From Bradyrhizobium sp. CCGUVB4N (GTDB taxonomy: Bacteria > Pseudomonadota > Alphaproteobacteria > Rhizobiales > Xanthobacteraceae), in the NCBI RefSeq assembly GCF_024199945.1, contig NZ_JANADP010000001.1, positions 8,637,001-8,701,000 on the forward strand: DNA of 64,000 nucleotides, given 5' to 3'. The notes beneath the pieces were generated by a model. The model did not search any database and was not told where the DNA came from. It saw only the letters and a list, made by a program, of their open reading frames with translations. The translations under genes and the position numbers were made by a program. Shown here piece by piece: positions 10,442 through 18,652 of the stretch; positions within the stretch are counted from its first letter, which is position 1; every line of letters starts with the position of its first letter.

Positions 10442-11512
10442 ATGACCGAGGCCGTCGTTGACGACATCGTGGCCGTGCTGCCGCCGTTGCTCAATGCACT
10501 GGAGGCGCTCGGCTACTTCGCCCGGCATTTGCATCCGCCGGCCTTCGGCTCGGTGATGAACGCCATCGGCGCACCGGACGATGCGCTTCGGTCGGCACGC
10601 GCAGCGATCGGAGCGTGGCCGGAGCAGTTCGCCGGACTGCGCGAGCGGCTCGATCGCGCCTGCGACGAGACGCTGTCCGCGTTTGCCGGCATCCGCGACG
10701 TCGAGCGCGGCAATGGTGATCTCGTCGCGGTGTTCCGCGCGCTACGCCATCTGCCGCGGGCACAAGAGGCGCTTTATCCGCTGTCTGCGCAGTTTCCACC
10801 GGTGAGCAATTTCTTCCTCAACACCGGCAATCGCGAGAATGGTGAGTTGCTGGCGCGGCTGGAGGTCGCCGCCGGCGAGGACACCGGCGTCTTCCATGAT
10901 CACAACGAGCCCGGCAGCCGCGGCGGCTTCTCGGTCTACGTTCCCGAGTATTACACGCCCGATCGCAACTGGCCTCTGGTGATGGCGCTGCATGGCGGCA
11001 GCGGCAATGGCCGCGGCTTTCTGTGGAGCTGGCTGCGCGATGCCCGCAGCCTTGGCGCGATCCTGGTGGCACCGACCGCGACCGGACAGACCTGGGCGCT
11101 GATGGGAGACGACACCGACACGCCCAATCTGATGCGGATACTCGAAACCGTGCGCAGCCGCTGGCGGGTCGATGCCTCGCGGATGCTGCTGACCGGCATG
11201 AGCGACGGCGGCACATTCTGCTATGTCAGCGGGCTGGATGGCGCCTCGCCCTTCACTCATCTCGCACCGGTGTCGGCGACCTTCCATCCGCTGATGGCGG
11301 AGATGGCCGATGCCACGCGCCTGCAAGGCCTGCCGATCTTCATCACTCACGGCAAGCTCGACTGGATGTTTCCGGTGCAGACCGCACGGCAGACGCAAGC
11401 GGCACTCGCGGCCACCGGCGCCGATGTCACCTACCGCGAGATCGACGATCTCAGTCACACCTATCCGCGCGAGATCAACGCGGATCTGCTGCAATGGCTG
11501 AATGGCGGATGA
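10442..11512 (+). CDS. Alpha/beta-hydrolase with N-terminal helical domain (phospholipase/carboxylesterase type)
   Basis: 356 residues. Residues 1-130 are helical without a recognisable motif. The hydrolase core starts near 160 with GGFSVYVPEYYTPDRNWPLV and an oxyanion segment MALHGGSGNGRG. The likely triad is Ser254 (TGMSDGG), Asp307 (HGKLDWMF) and His339 (DDLSHTYP), in the order and spacing of PlpE/poly-hydroxybutyrate-depolymerase-like esterases. There is no signal peptide. The gene sits 20 bp after the HtrA-like gene with AGGAAGC as ribosome-binding site, so the two likely form an operon. The substrate is unknown. Confidence 0.82.
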   Translation: MTEAVVDDIVAVLPPLLNALEALGYFARHLHPPAFGSVMNAIGAPDDALRSARAAIGAWPEQFAGLRERLDRACDETLSAFAGIRDVERGNGDLVAVFRALRHLPRAQEALYPLSAQFPPVSNFFLNTGNRENGELLARLEVAAGEDTGVFHDHNEPGSRGGFSVYVPEYYTPDRNWPLVMALHGGSGNGRGFLWSWLRDARSLGAILVAPTATGQTWALMGDDTDTPNLMRILETVRSRWRVDASRMLLTGMSDGGTFCYVSGLDGASPFTHLAPVSATFHPLMAEMADATRLQGLPIFITHGKLDWMFPVQTARQTQAALAATGADVTYREIDDLSHTYPREINADLLQWLNGG

Positions 11513-11593
11513 ATGGGTCGTCCTTACCCGCGCCGTAGTGCCGCGGAACCATCACTCCGGGCCGACGTTATCCGCCCACACCGGAGGTTCGCC

Positions 11594-11800
11594 ATGCAGA
11601 CTTTTTTCGGAATGATTTTGGGTGCGCTGCTGCTCGGCTGCGGCGTGTATGTCTATGATTCCATGCAGACGTCGTCCGTCGCCAATGGCGAGGTCGCGAC
11701 TGCCAATCGCACCATCGTGAACTGGGATGTCGCGAAGGCCGACTGGAATGCGCTGCAGGACCGCGCGCACAAGGACTGGGTCCGGATTTCGTCGAAGTAA
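11594..11800 (+). CDS. Small secreted or membrane-anchored protein, unknown function
   Basis: 68 residues beginning MQTFFGMILGALLLGCGVYVYDSM, a single hydrophobic N-terminal helix that may be an uncleaved anchor. A short polar tail ends in HKDWVRISSK. The ATG is 7 bases after GGAGG (CCGGAGGTTCGCC), which decides this start over the longer open frame. It contains no motif I recognise. It is followed by a strong hairpin terminator. Confidence 0.7.
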   Translation: MQTFFGMILGALLLGCGVYVYDSMQTSSVANGEVATANRTIVNWDVAKADWNALQDRAHKDWVRISSK

Positions 11801-11817
11801 TCTCGCCCGCAATGAAC

Positions 11818-11849
11818 AAGGCGCCGTCGCGATCCGCGGCGGCGCCTTT
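11818..11849. terminator. Hairpin terminator between convergent genes
   Basis: Arms AAGGCGCCG and CGGCGCCTT with additional inner CGCG pairing and a run of three T on the plus strand. It lies 17 bp after the small-protein stop and 30 bp before the stop of the convergent DsbA-like gene, so it probably serves the plus-strand transcript and perhaps both. Confidence 0.75.
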
Positions 11850-11878
11850 GTGTTGGCTGCGATGAACGCTGCTGCGCG

Positions 11879-12541
11879 TCAGTTCATCTTGGCCTTGCGG
11901 GCGTCGGCGATGACCTGCTCGAACTCGGCCATGCTGAGCGCACCGGGTACGCGATATTTGCCGACAATGAAGGACGGCGTGCCGCGGAAGCCGAAGGCCT
12001 CGGCCTGCTCGTTGTTGCGCTTGAGGATCGCGTCGATGTCCTTGGCGCGCGCGGTGAGGTCGCCCTTGAGGCGGTCCATGTCGACGCCGGCGGCCGCGAG
12101 CAGCTCGTTGATGCGCGACTCGGTCAGGCGCGAGCTGACACCCATCATGGCGTCATGGGCCTTGTGGTACTTGTCCTGGTATTTCGCGGCGAGTGCGATC
12201 CGGGCGGCCGTCACGGAGACGGGCCCGAGGATCGGCCAGTCCTTCAGAACCAGCCTGACCTTGCCGTCGTCCTGGATGACCTGGCGCAGCTCGGGCTCGA
12301 GCTTGCGGCAATAGGGACAATTGTAGTCGGACCACTCGATGATGCTGATGTTGCCATCGGGATTGCCGGCGACGGGGACGTCGGGATCGCGCAACACCCT
12401 GGCTTCGGTCAGCACTTCGTCTTCGCTGCCAGCAGCCGCGCGCGCCAACGTCACCCCGCCAGCCGCGAAGACGCCCGCCCCGATCAACGTCAACGCGGCG
12501 CGTCGTGTCGGCCCAAAGCCCTTAGTCCTGAATCCAGTCAT
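11879..12541 (-). CDS. DsbA-family thiol:disulfide oxidoreductase
   Basis: 220 residues. The N-terminus has a twin arginine (PTRRAALTLIGAG) and a hydrophobic stretch ending near LARAAAG, so it is exported, possibly by Tat. The thioredoxin-like part has WSDYNCPYCRKLEPE, giving the redox-active CPYC, and the cis-proline segment FRGTPSFIVG. An insertion of helices between these is typical of DsbA/Com1-type proteins. It acts in the periplasm on cysteines of exported proteins. It stands alone between terminator-like sequences. Confidence 0.9.
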   Translation of the reverse strand: MTGFRTKGFGPTRRAALTLIGAGVFAAGGVTLARAAAGSEDEVLTEARVLRDPDVPVAGNPDGNISIIEWSDYNCPYCRKLEPELRQVIQDDGKVRLVLKDWPILGPVSVTAARIALAAKYQDKYHKAHDAMMGVSSRLTESRINELLAAAGVDMDRLKGDLTARAKDIDAILKRNNEQAEAFGFRGTPSFIVGKYRVPGALSMAEFEQVIADARKAKMN

Positions 12542-12638
12542 ATCTCGTCCCGTTTCGGTCCTATCGCCGCAAATACGGCCAGGACCGGGAATTGTTACGG
12601 CTCATATAGGACGTTGTGGGTGGGATGTCATTGCCGCG

Positions 12639-13115
12639 TTATGACACGACAATGGCCGGCGCGCCCCGAGTGTCGGCGCGGGGCAGCATCGCCATCAGCG
12701 TTCCGGTCATGGTGGCAATCAGCGTGGTCTTGCCGTCGTGCTCGGCGAACGCCTTTGCCTCGCAGAAGGTCAACGTGCGGCCGGGCTTGATCACCTCGGC
12801 CTTGAACACGAAACGCTCGCCGCGGGCAGGGGCGAGCAGCGTGGTCTTGAACTCGACGGTGAGGATATCGGCCTCCGACGGCATCAGTGTGAAGGCGGCG
12901 ACACCGCAGGAATTGTCGAGCCCGGCGGTGATGATCCCGGCATGGATGAAACCGTTCTGCTGCGTGAATTCAGGGGAATGCAGCATCGCCAGCTCGACCT
13001 CGCCCGGCGCGAGGCGGACGATCACGATGCCGAGCGTGCGCATCGCCGGCTGGCCCTCAAACATCGCAATGGCCGCCGCACGATAGCCGGGATTTTTCGG
13101 CTCGAACGCAGCCAT
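12639..13115 (-). CDS. PaaI-type hotdog thioesterase
   Basis: 158 residues with the hotdog signature NGFIHAGIITAGLDNSCGVAA, which carries the His-Ala-Gly of the PaaI subfamily and the acidic residue of the central helix. It is cytoplasmic and probably hydrolyses acyl- or aryl-CoA. It starts 3 bp after the stop of the upstream FcbC-type thioesterase, so the pair is one transcription unit. That unit is divergent from the TetR regulator, which is likely its regulator. Confidence 0.85.
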   Translation of the reverse strand: MAAFEPKNPGYRAAAIAMFEGQPAMRTLGIVIVRLAPGEVELAMLHSPEFTQQNGFIHAGIITAGLDNSCGVAAFTLMPSEADILTVEFKTTLLAPARGERFVFKAEVIKPGRTLTFCEAKAFAEHDGKTTLIATMTGTLMAMLPRADTRGAPAIVVS

Positions 13116-13118
13116 GGC

Positions 13119-13553
13119 TCAGACCTCGGCCGGTTCGACGAGATATCTCAGTGTGATCTCGCGGATGGCATCCGCGAACGCCGCGGATTTGCGCTGGCTG
13201 CGATCCATGTGCACGGCGGTGATTTCGCAGAACGCAGCCATCTCGCCGGTCTCGGCATTCGTCATCTCGTGCCGGAAGCGGATTGACTTGTCGCGAACCT
13301 CCAGCAGATGGCTGCGTATCTCGACGATGTCGCCGGCGAGCAGCTCGCGCTTGTAGGTGATGTTCTGCTGCACCGCCGCCATGCCGCGGCCGGAGGAGCG
13401 GAGATAGCTCGGCGTCAGCCCGAGCCGGGCGAACCAATTCCAATTGGCCTCGTCGAATTTGCCGACGTACCACATGATGTTCATGTGACCGACGTGATCG
13501 CACTGCCATGGATAGACCGTGCCGCGATAGGTCGCCTCTTGCTCCATCGCCAT
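13119..13553 (-). CDS. Acyl-CoA thioesterase, YbgC/4-hydroxybenzoyl-CoA thioesterase type
   Basis: 144 residues. The N-terminal segment WQCDHVGHMNIMWYVGKFDEA is the catalytic motif of this hotdog group (Asp followed by G-H-x-N), here with CDHVGHMN. Either ATG at 13553 or 13547 could start the protein. It is cytoplasmic and hydrolyses acyl-CoA thioesters of unknown identity. It is the first gene of a two-gene unit with the PaaI-type protein, divergent from the TetR gene across a region with two palindromes. Confidence 0.85.
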   Translation of the reverse strand: MAMEQEATYRGTVYPWQCDHVGHMNIMWYVGKFDEANWNWFARLGLTPSYLRSSGRGMAAVQQNITYKRELLAGDIVEIRSHLLEVRDKSIRFRHEMTNAETGEMAAFCEITAVHMDRSQRKSAAFADAIREITLRYLVEPAEV

Positions 13554-13579
13554 TCCCTGCCCTGTCTGTCTTTTGATCT

Positions 13580-13597
13580 TGATACGGTAGCGTATCA
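13580..13597. promoter_or_regulatory. Operator-like palindrome 1 (TetR divergent region)
   Basis: TGATACGGTAGCGTATCA: perfect 7-bp arms with a 4-bp centre. It lies 26 bp upstream of the thioesterase start and 57 bp upstream of the TetR start. A similar palindrome follows 19 bp away, so both are likely sites for the neighbouring TetR protein. Confidence 0.7.
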
Positions 13598-13616
13598 GGC
13601 GTGGGACGCGTTAGCA

Positions 13617-13630
13617 ATACGGCACCGTAT
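13617..13630. promoter_or_regulatory. Operator-like palindrome 2 (TetR divergent region)
   Basis: ATACGGCACCGTAT: 6-bp arms ATACGG/CCGTAT with a 2-bp centre. It shares the ATACG half-site with palindrome 1. It is 23 bp before the TetR start, suitable for autorepression. Confidence 0.65.
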
Positions 13631-13653
13631 CAAGAACCGGTGAGGCTTCCTTC

Positions 13654-14202
13654 ATGAACGACGGCAAGGGCGATGTCTGGGTCGAGGCGGGGTTTACCGA
13701 GCTCGCCCGCGCTGGGGTCGAAGGGGTACGGGTCGAGGTGCTCGCCAAGAATTTGGGCGTCACCAAGGGCGGCTTCTACCGCCGCTTCGCCGACCGCGCC
13801 GCGCTGCTCGACGCCATGCTGGTGCACTGGCGCGAGGGACGCTCGGCATCAATCGCACAGCAGACCAGCCTGGACGGGCAAGCGCCCCGCGAGCGGTTGA
13901 GGGCGGTGATCCAGCTCTATTCCGAGCGGCTCAATCCGGAGGGCATGGCGATCGAACTCGCGATCCGGCAGTGGGCGCGCTCCGACGAGAGCGCCGCTGC
14001 GGCGGTGGCGAGTGTGGATGCAGCCCGGCTGAAGCACGTTGCCGAGCTCTATCGCGCGACCGGTCTCGAGCCCGAGGAGGCCGAGGCGCAGGCGTTCCTG
14101 TTCTATTGCTTCATCTTCGGCCAAAGCCTGTTGTTCGTCGAGCGCGGCCCGCGCAAGCGGTCGCAGCTCGTGGCGAAATCGGCCGAGAAATTGCTGGACT
14201 AG
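13654..14202 (+). CDS. TetR-family transcriptional regulator
   Basis: 182 residues. The N-terminal helix-turn-helix is FTELARAGVEGVRVEVLAKN followed by LGVTKGGFYRRFADRAALLDAM, the classic TetR recognition helix. The C-terminal ligand domain (about 60-182) is helical and ends with FGQSLLFVERGPRKRSQ. It is divergent from two thioesterase genes, and two ATACG palindromes lie between them. It probably represses both directions and responds to an acyl-CoA or related ligand, which is inferred from the neighbours. Confidence 0.9.
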   Translation: MNDGKGDVWVEAGFTELARAGVEGVRVEVLAKNLGVTKGGFYRRFADRAALLDAMLVHWREGRSASIAQQTSLDGQAPRERLRAVIQLYSERLNPEGMAIELAIRQWARSDESAAAAVASVDAARLKHVAELYRATGLEPEEAEAQAFLFYCFIFGQSLLFVERGPRKRSQLVAKSAEKLLD

Positions 14203-14251
14203 AGCATGATCCGGAAAAGTGTGAAGCGGCTTTCCGAAAAGATCATGCTCT
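14201..14251. repeat. Palindromic intergenic repeat, copy 1
   Basis: Ends AGAGCATGAT and ATCATGCTCT form a palindrome around CCGGAAAAGTGTGAAGCGG. It starts at the stop codon of the TetR gene. A shorter, diverged copy in the opposite orientation is at 43922-43964. Sequences of this kind are widespread between genes in Bradyrhizobium and relatives (from memory). Confidence 0.75.
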
Positions 14252-14268
14252 AACAATAACCTAAGCAA

Positions 14269-14293
14269 GAGGCCGGAGCTTGGCTCCGGCCTC
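14269..14293. terminator. Bidirectional hairpin terminator
   Basis: Arms GAGGCCGGAG and CTCCGGCCTC around CTTGG, placed between the TetR gene (plus) and the convergent secreted-protein gene (minus, stop at 14310). T-tracts are weak, so it may depend on additional factors. Confidence 0.6.
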
Positions 14294-14309
14294 GGCGTCA
14301 GATTGAAGC

Positions 14310-14819
14310 TCAGGCGGCGCCCTTCAGCTTCTTGTTGCATTCGCTGTAATAGCCGCCGCCTTTCTCGATCCACTTCATGCCGCCATTGCCGTTGGTGGCC
14401 TTGTTGGCGTTGTACTGGTCGACGCAGGTATGGAGGCGAGCCTTGCCGGCGCTCTCCTTGGCGTATTTGGCATCGACCGCGTTCGGGAAGACGGCGTTGC
14501 CCACCGGCATGGTCGGCATGGTCGGCGCCGGGGCGGCGGCGGGAGCCGCCTCCTTCTTCGCGGCCGCCTTGGGCTCGGCAGCAGGCGCGGGCGCTGCCGG
14601 GGCCGCCGCTGTCGGTGCGGCAGCCGGCGTTGCATCGGCGCCGCACTGGGCCTTGCGGAAGTCATTCCACTTCATGGTGCCGAGCGAGCCGTCCTTCTTG
14701 GCGGCCTGGTATTTCGCACTGCACTCCTGCGAGGTCAGCGCCTGCGCCGGCGCACTCGCCATCAGCGCGGCAACGCTCGACGCCGCAATCGCACACAACA
14801 ATTTGGCTTGAATGGTCAT
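14310..14819 (-). CDS. Secreted protein with two related Cys-containing segments joined by an Ala/Pro linker
   Basis: 169 residues. It has a signal peptide MTIQAKLLCAIAASSVAALM ending near APAQALTS. The first unit (about 29-60) has SQECSAKYQAAK, then TMKWNDFRKAQC. An Ala/Pro/Lys-rich linker of about 45 residues follows. The second unit (about 115-165) has HTCVDQYNANK, then GMKWIEKGGGYYSECNKK. Both units share the spacing Cys-x3-Tyr...Met-Lys-Trp...Cys, so they look like an internal duplication with one disulfide each. It is periplasmic by signal. No function is recognised. Confidence 0.72.
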   Translation of the reverse strand: MTIQAKLLCAIAASSVAALMASAPAQALTSQECSAKYQAAKKDGSLGTMKWNDFRKAQCGADATPAAAPTAAAPAAPAPAAEPKAAAKKEAAPAAAPAPTMPTMPVGNAVFPNAVDAKYAKESAGKARLHTCVDQYNANKATNGNGGMKWIEKGGGYYSECNKKLKGAA

Positions 14820-15005
14820 CCTTGGTCTCCCTCAGGGAAGCAAACGAGGATTGCTATCCTAGCGTGCCCCGGACTTCCGACAAGGAAGCGATGGGGCTCG
14901 GAGCCAAAATATAGTGATCGCACCGTTCAGGATTATTCATGTGGCGTTCAGCAAGGCAGGCCGACGTTCGCGCTCCTCCGCAACTCTCGCAAGAAGAGCC
15001 ACACC

Positions 15006-15287
15006 ATGACCCTCGCCACCCGCCTCGCCGTCGTCGCGATCGCCTCGCTGTTCGCCACCGGCACTGCCTTCGCGCAGACCGCTGCGCCGGCCGCAAAGAC
15101 CGATGCCGCTGCCACCACCGACAAGAAGGCGCCGAAGGAGCACTCGGCCGAGTCGCTCGAATGCTCCAAGCAGGCGGACGCCAAGGGCCTGCATGGCAAG
15201 GAGCGCAAGAAATTCCGCTCCGAGTGCATCAAGACCGCGAAGGCCGGTGGCGCTGCTGCTCCTGCGCCTGCCGCCGACAAGAAGTAA
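15006..15287 (+). CDS. PsiF-repeat-like small secreted protein
   Basis: 93 residues from MTLATRLAVVAIASLF with a cleavable signal ending at AFAQ. The mature part has SLECSKQADAKGLHGKERKKFRSEC, shown here only for its pattern of two Cys and a GLxGKERKxFRxxC core, which matches the PsiF repeat. One repeat is present, whereas PsiF of enterobacteria has two. An Ala/Pro tail follows. It is periplasmic, and its role is unknown although relatives are phosphate-starvation inducible. No Pho box was recognised upstream. The 186 bp before it hold no other gene. Confidence 0.8.
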   Translation: MTLATRLAVVAIASLFATGTAFAQTAAPAAKTDAAATTDKKAPKEHSAESLECSKQADAKGLHGKERKKFRSECIKTAKAGGAAAPAPAADKK

Positions 15288-15387
15288 ATCCGTCACAATC
15301 CTCCCCTCGCCTTTGGCGGGAGGCGCACGCATTGCGGCATGACGAGCCTGCAATTGTGCGCCTCTCGCCGATTTGCGATAAGGCGGC

Positions 15388-16473
15388 GTGAAGCAAATCA
15401 CCGCCTCCCTCCCGTTCGAATGGCCGAGCCGTGCCAAGGTTTTGAGCACCGCGGAGACGCTCGTCATCGGCGCCGCCGGGGGCCTGGCCTTTCTGGCCGC
15501 GGGCCTTCCGGGCGGATTGATCTCGGGATCGATGATTGCGGTCGGGATTGCCGCGATTGCCGGACGCCAGCTTTCGGTGCCGCCGCTCCTGACCCAGACT
15601 GTGCTGGTGCTGCTCGGCATTTCGCTGGGCTCCGTCGTTTCGCGCCATCTGATCCAGCAGGTCAGCGCCTACCCGCTCACCATCGGGCTGCTGGCGCTCG
15701 CGACATTCTGCTCGACCTTCGGCTCGAGCTATTACTTGCAGCGCGTCCACGGCTGGGACCGTACGTCGGCTTTCCTCGCCGGCAGCCCCGGTGCGCTGTC
15801 ACAGATCACGATTTTGGCGGTTGAGCGCGGCGCCGACCTGCCAGGCATCGCGGTGGTGCAGACCATGCGCGTGATCATCCTCACCGCGGCGCTGCCGATG
15901 GTGCTGGCGATCGCGGGCGTCGCCCCCTCCGTCGCGCCATCGCTGACGACGGCCATTGCTTCGCCGCTCGATCTTCTGGAGCTGGTGGCCGCATCGCTGG
16001 CGGCGTCGCTCGTGCTGCGTCTGATCAAGTTTCCGGCAAGCTGGATGTTCGGCGCGATGATCGCCTCCAGCGTGCTGCATGGCGCGGGGTGGGTCGAGGG
16101 CGGCCTGCCGAACTGGGTGCGCGGTGTCGCGCTGGTCGGCATCGGCGCGCTGATCGGCAGCCGCTTTGCCCGGATGCGGATCAAGACGCTGGCCGGCCAC
16201 ATCAACGCCGCGCTCGGCTCGTTCGCCGTGGCGATCGCCGTCTCCTCGATCTTCGTCGGTATCGTGGCAATCACGACGCAGGTGAAGTTCTCCGACGTCG
16301 TCGTTGCCTTTGCGCCCGGCGCGATGGACGCCATGCTGGCGCTGGCACTGACGCTACACATCGATCCGATCTTCGTCGGCGCCCATCACCTTTCGCGCTT
16401 CGTGTTCGTCACCATCGCGACGCCGGGCATCGTGCATCTGTTCGGCCGCACGCAGGACGACGTCGACGATTAG
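15388..16473 (+). CDS. AbrB-family membrane protein (PF05145-type, two AbrB membrane units)
   Basis: 361 residues starting with GTG. About ten hydrophobic segments appear in two similar halves: GLPGGLISGSMIAVGIAAIAG near residue 40 and FPASWMFGAMIASSVLHGAG near 215. This is the duplicated AbrB membrane unit once annotated as ammonia monooxygenase. It contains FLAGSPGALSQ and APGAMDAM, conserved loops of the family. Substrate and direction are unknown. It converges with the following gene, and their ends overlap by 4 bp. Confidence 0.85.
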   Translation: MKQITASLPFEWPSRAKVLSTAETLVIGAAGGLAFLAAGLPGGLISGSMIAVGIAAIAGRQLSVPPLLTQTVLVLLGISLGSVVSRHLIQQVSAYPLTIGLLALATFCSTFGSSYYLQRVHGWDRTSAFLAGSPGALSQITILAVERGADLPGIAVVQTMRVIILTAALPMVLAIAGVAPSVAPSLTTAIASPLDLLELVAASLAASLVLRLIKFPASWMFGAMIASSVLHGAGWVEGGLPNWVRGVALVGIGALIGSRFARMRIKTLAGHINAALGSFAVAIAVSSIFVGIVAITTQVKFSDVVVAFAPGAMDAMLALALTLHIDPIFVGAHHLSRFVFVTIATPGIVHLFGRTQDDVDD

Positions 16474-17099
16474 CGTTCCGCTGGCGTCGCCTGCCCCGTC
16501 AGCGCCGCGACCTGCGCCTCGAGCTCCGCAATCCGCTGGTCCCTCGCCGCCAGCGCCGCCGCCACATCCGCGGCGTCGAACTTCTGCGGAATGTGCTGCG
16601 GGCAATTGGTGTCCCAGGCCGCGATCTTGAACACGATCACCTGCTCGGGCCGGGCGCGATAGCCTTTCGGCATCAGCGCGTCCGTCAGCGCATCGTCGTC
16701 CTCGACCACGCGCGCCTCGCCCCAGATCTTGACCCGGCGGCGATGGGCATAGTCCATCACGAAGATGTAGGCCTTGGGGTTCTCCGAGAGATTGCCCTGG
16801 GTCAGATATTGCTGATTGCCGGCATAGTCGGCGAAGGCGAGCGTCTGCTTGTCCAGCACCTTCAGAAACCCCTTCGGGCCGCCGCGATGCTGGATATAGG
16901 GCTGGCCGTCCGCCGAGGCCGTGGAGAAATAGAAGCTGTTGGCGTCGGCGAGAAATGCCTCGAGGTTTTCATCGACCTCGGTGCGCCAGCCGCGCTGCTC
17001 GACGCGGCCATAGGCTTCGCGCGAGCCCTTGCGCGCCTGGATCGCCTTCACCGCGGGGGTAAAGGCGACGTCGCTGGCATAGGTGTGGACTGCGGTCAT
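16470..17099 (-). CDS. Pyridoxamine 5'-phosphate oxidase-like flavin-binding protein
   Basis: 209 residues from the ATG at 17097-17099, preceded by CAGGAGATATTCCG. The central part has FYFSTASADGQPYIQHRGG and AYIFVMDYAHRRRVKIWGEARVV, typical of the split-barrel PNPOx-like family binding FMN or F420-like cofactors. The C-terminal 35 residues form a short coiled coil (AALAARDQRIAELEAQVAAL). It is divergent from a LysR regulator with a palindrome between them. The substrate is unknown and a general reductase is likely. Confidence 0.88.
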   Translation of the reverse strand: MTAVHTYASDVAFTPAVKAIQARKGSREAYGRVEQRGWRTEVDENLEAFLADANSFYFSTASADGQPYIQHRGGPKGFLKVLDKQTLAFADYAGNQQYLTQGNLSENPKAYIFVMDYAHRRRVKIWGEARVVEDDDALTDALMPKGYRARPEQVIVFKIAAWDTNCPQHIPQKFDAADVAAALAARDQRIAELEAQVAALTGQATPAER

Positions 17100-17185
17100 C
17101 GGAATATCTCCTGAAAATTCCGGCGCATCTCTGCGTCTTTCGGGGATTAAAATGGACCTTCCGGCGATCAAAACAATCGGACCTA

Positions 17186-17214
17186 TTGACACTTCATCGT
17201 TGCAATATATGCAA
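17186..17214 (+). promoter_or_regulatory. Promoter and LysR-type palindrome at the LysR start
   Basis: TTGACA at 17186-17191 and TATGCA at 17208-17213, spacing 16, form a good promoter pair. Overlapping the -10 is TTGCAATATATGCAA (17200-17214), with arms TTGCA/TGCAA around ATATA, a T-N11-A motif as bound by LysR proteins. The position right before the LysR ATG suggests autorepression and a very short or absent leader. Confidence 0.5.
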
Positions 17215-17216
17215 TA

Positions 17217-18107
17217 ATGCCCATGGATCGCCTGGAAGCCATGCACGTGTTCGTCACCGTCGCCGATCTGCGCGGCTTTGCGCCCGCGGCGCGCAAGCTA
17301 CGGCTGTCGCCCTCGGCGGTGACACGACTGATTGCTGCGCTGGAAGAGCATCTCGGCGCGCGGCTGCTGCAGCGGACCACCCGGCAGGTGAGATTGACCG
17401 ACGTCGGCACCCGCTATCTGGAACGCGCCCGTCGAATCCTCGCCGACGTCGAGGAGGCCGACGGCTCGGCGCGGGAGGAGCGCAACCGGCCGAGCGGAAA
17501 GCTGGTGGTGTCGGCCCCGGTCGGCTTCGGGCGGCTGCATGTCGGCCCCGTCATGACCACCTATCTCAAACGCTATCCCGAGGTCGCCTGCGAGCTCAGG
17601 CTCTCGGACAACCTCGTCAACCTCGTGGAGGACGCCGTCGATGCCGCCGTCCGTATCGGCCACCTCGCCGATTCCTCACTGGTTGCGCGCCAGGTCGGCG
17701 AGATGCGGCGGATCACGGTGGCCACGCCCGGTTATTTGAAGCGCCATGGCGAGCCGAAGACGCCGGAGGCGCTGACCGAGCATCAGACCATCCTGTTCGG
17801 TCCCGCGATAGCGTGGCGCTTCGCGCAGGACGGCCGCGATATCGAGGTGGCGCCGTCCCCGCGCTTCACCAGCAACAGCGCCGACGCCGCCCTGCAATAT
17901 GCCGAGGCCGGCGGCGGCATCACGCGCGTGCTGGCCTATCAGGCCGCCGACGGCTTGAAGAGCGGGCGGCTGAAGATCCTGCTGGCGAAATACGAGCAGC
18001 CGGCCCTGCCGATCCACATCGTCTATCCGACCTCGCGCCTGCTCTCGGCCAAGGTGCGCGCGTTCATCGATCTCGTCGTGGAGACGGCGGATTGGCGATT
18101 TGGGTAG
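17217..18107 (+). CDS. LysR-family transcriptional regulator
   Basis: 296 residues. The winged HTH is residues 1-60 (FAPAARKLRLSPSAVTRLI), with a linker helix, then a substrate-binding domain starting at SGKLVVSAPVGFGR. The arrangement matches the CrgA-like LysR subgroup. ATGs at 17217 and 17223 are both possible, and promoter geometry favours the second or a leaderless mRNA. It is divergent from the PNPOx-like gene, its probable target. Confidence 0.92.
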   Translation: MPMDRLEAMHVFVTVADLRGFAPAARKLRLSPSAVTRLIAALEEHLGARLLQRTTRQVRLTDVGTRYLERARRILADVEEADGSAREERNRPSGKLVVSAPVGFGRLHVGPVMTTYLKRYPEVACELRLSDNLVNLVEDAVDAAVRIGHLADSSLVARQVGEMRRITVATPGYLKRHGEPKTPEALTEHQTILFGPAIAWRFAQDGRDIEVAPSPRFTSNSADAALQYAEAGGGITRVLAYQAADGLKSGRLKILLAKYEQPALPIHIVYPTSRLLSAKVRAFIDLVVETADWRFG

Positions 18108-18110
18108 GTC

Positions 18111-18530
18111 TTACGCCTTCCTCGGCACCACGCGAAACGTCCCGCTGGCGCGCGCGATCACGACATCATCGGCCTTCGCCAGGCACTGCGCGAAGCAGAT
18201 GGTCTTGCCGGTCTTGATCACGTCGCTCTCGATGGCAAGCCACTGGCCGATCCCCGCTTGGCCGACGAAATCAACCGTGAGCGAGACCGTCACGAACGAG
18301 GTGGTCCAGCCCGTCGCCTGCGCGCAGCTGTAGCCCATCGCATTGTCTGCAAGTGCTGCGATGAGGCCCCCGTGAATCATGCCACGGCCGTTGGTATGCG
18401 GCCGGTCCAGCCGAAGACCGAGGATGAAGGCCTTCTCGGTTTTCTTTGCGTAGATCGGTTTCCAGGGCTCCGTGAGCGGACCGCTGCGGAGATGCGGCTC
18501 GAAACCTGCGGGGATGGCGGTGTCGGTCAT
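18111..18530 (-). CDS. PaaI-family hotdog thioesterase
   Basis: 139 residues. The motif GRGMIHGGLIAALADNAMGY gives the PaaI-type H-G-G and the catalytic Asp of the central helix. It is cytoplasmic and probably hydrolyses an acyl- or phenylacyl-CoA. It converges with the LysR gene with only 3 bp between stops. Its closest functional link is uncertain; the aromatic catabolism genes start 250 bp away. Confidence 0.85.
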   Translation of the reverse strand: MTDTAIPAGFEPHLRSGPLTEPWKPIYAKKTEKAFILGLRLDRPHTNGRGMIHGGLIAALADNAMGYSCAQATGWTTSFVTVSLTVDFVGQAGIGQWLAIESDVIKTGKTICFAQCLAKADDVVIARASGTFRVVPRKA

Positions 18531-18652
18531 GCGTGTCTCGTATCCGTTGCAATGATTGTTGCCATTGAACGCGATGGACGTGACGGACGCATCAATTACA
18601 AAGTTTTAAACGAGATTTGCGCGGGTGTTTGAAATGGACGGGCCGCAAGGAC

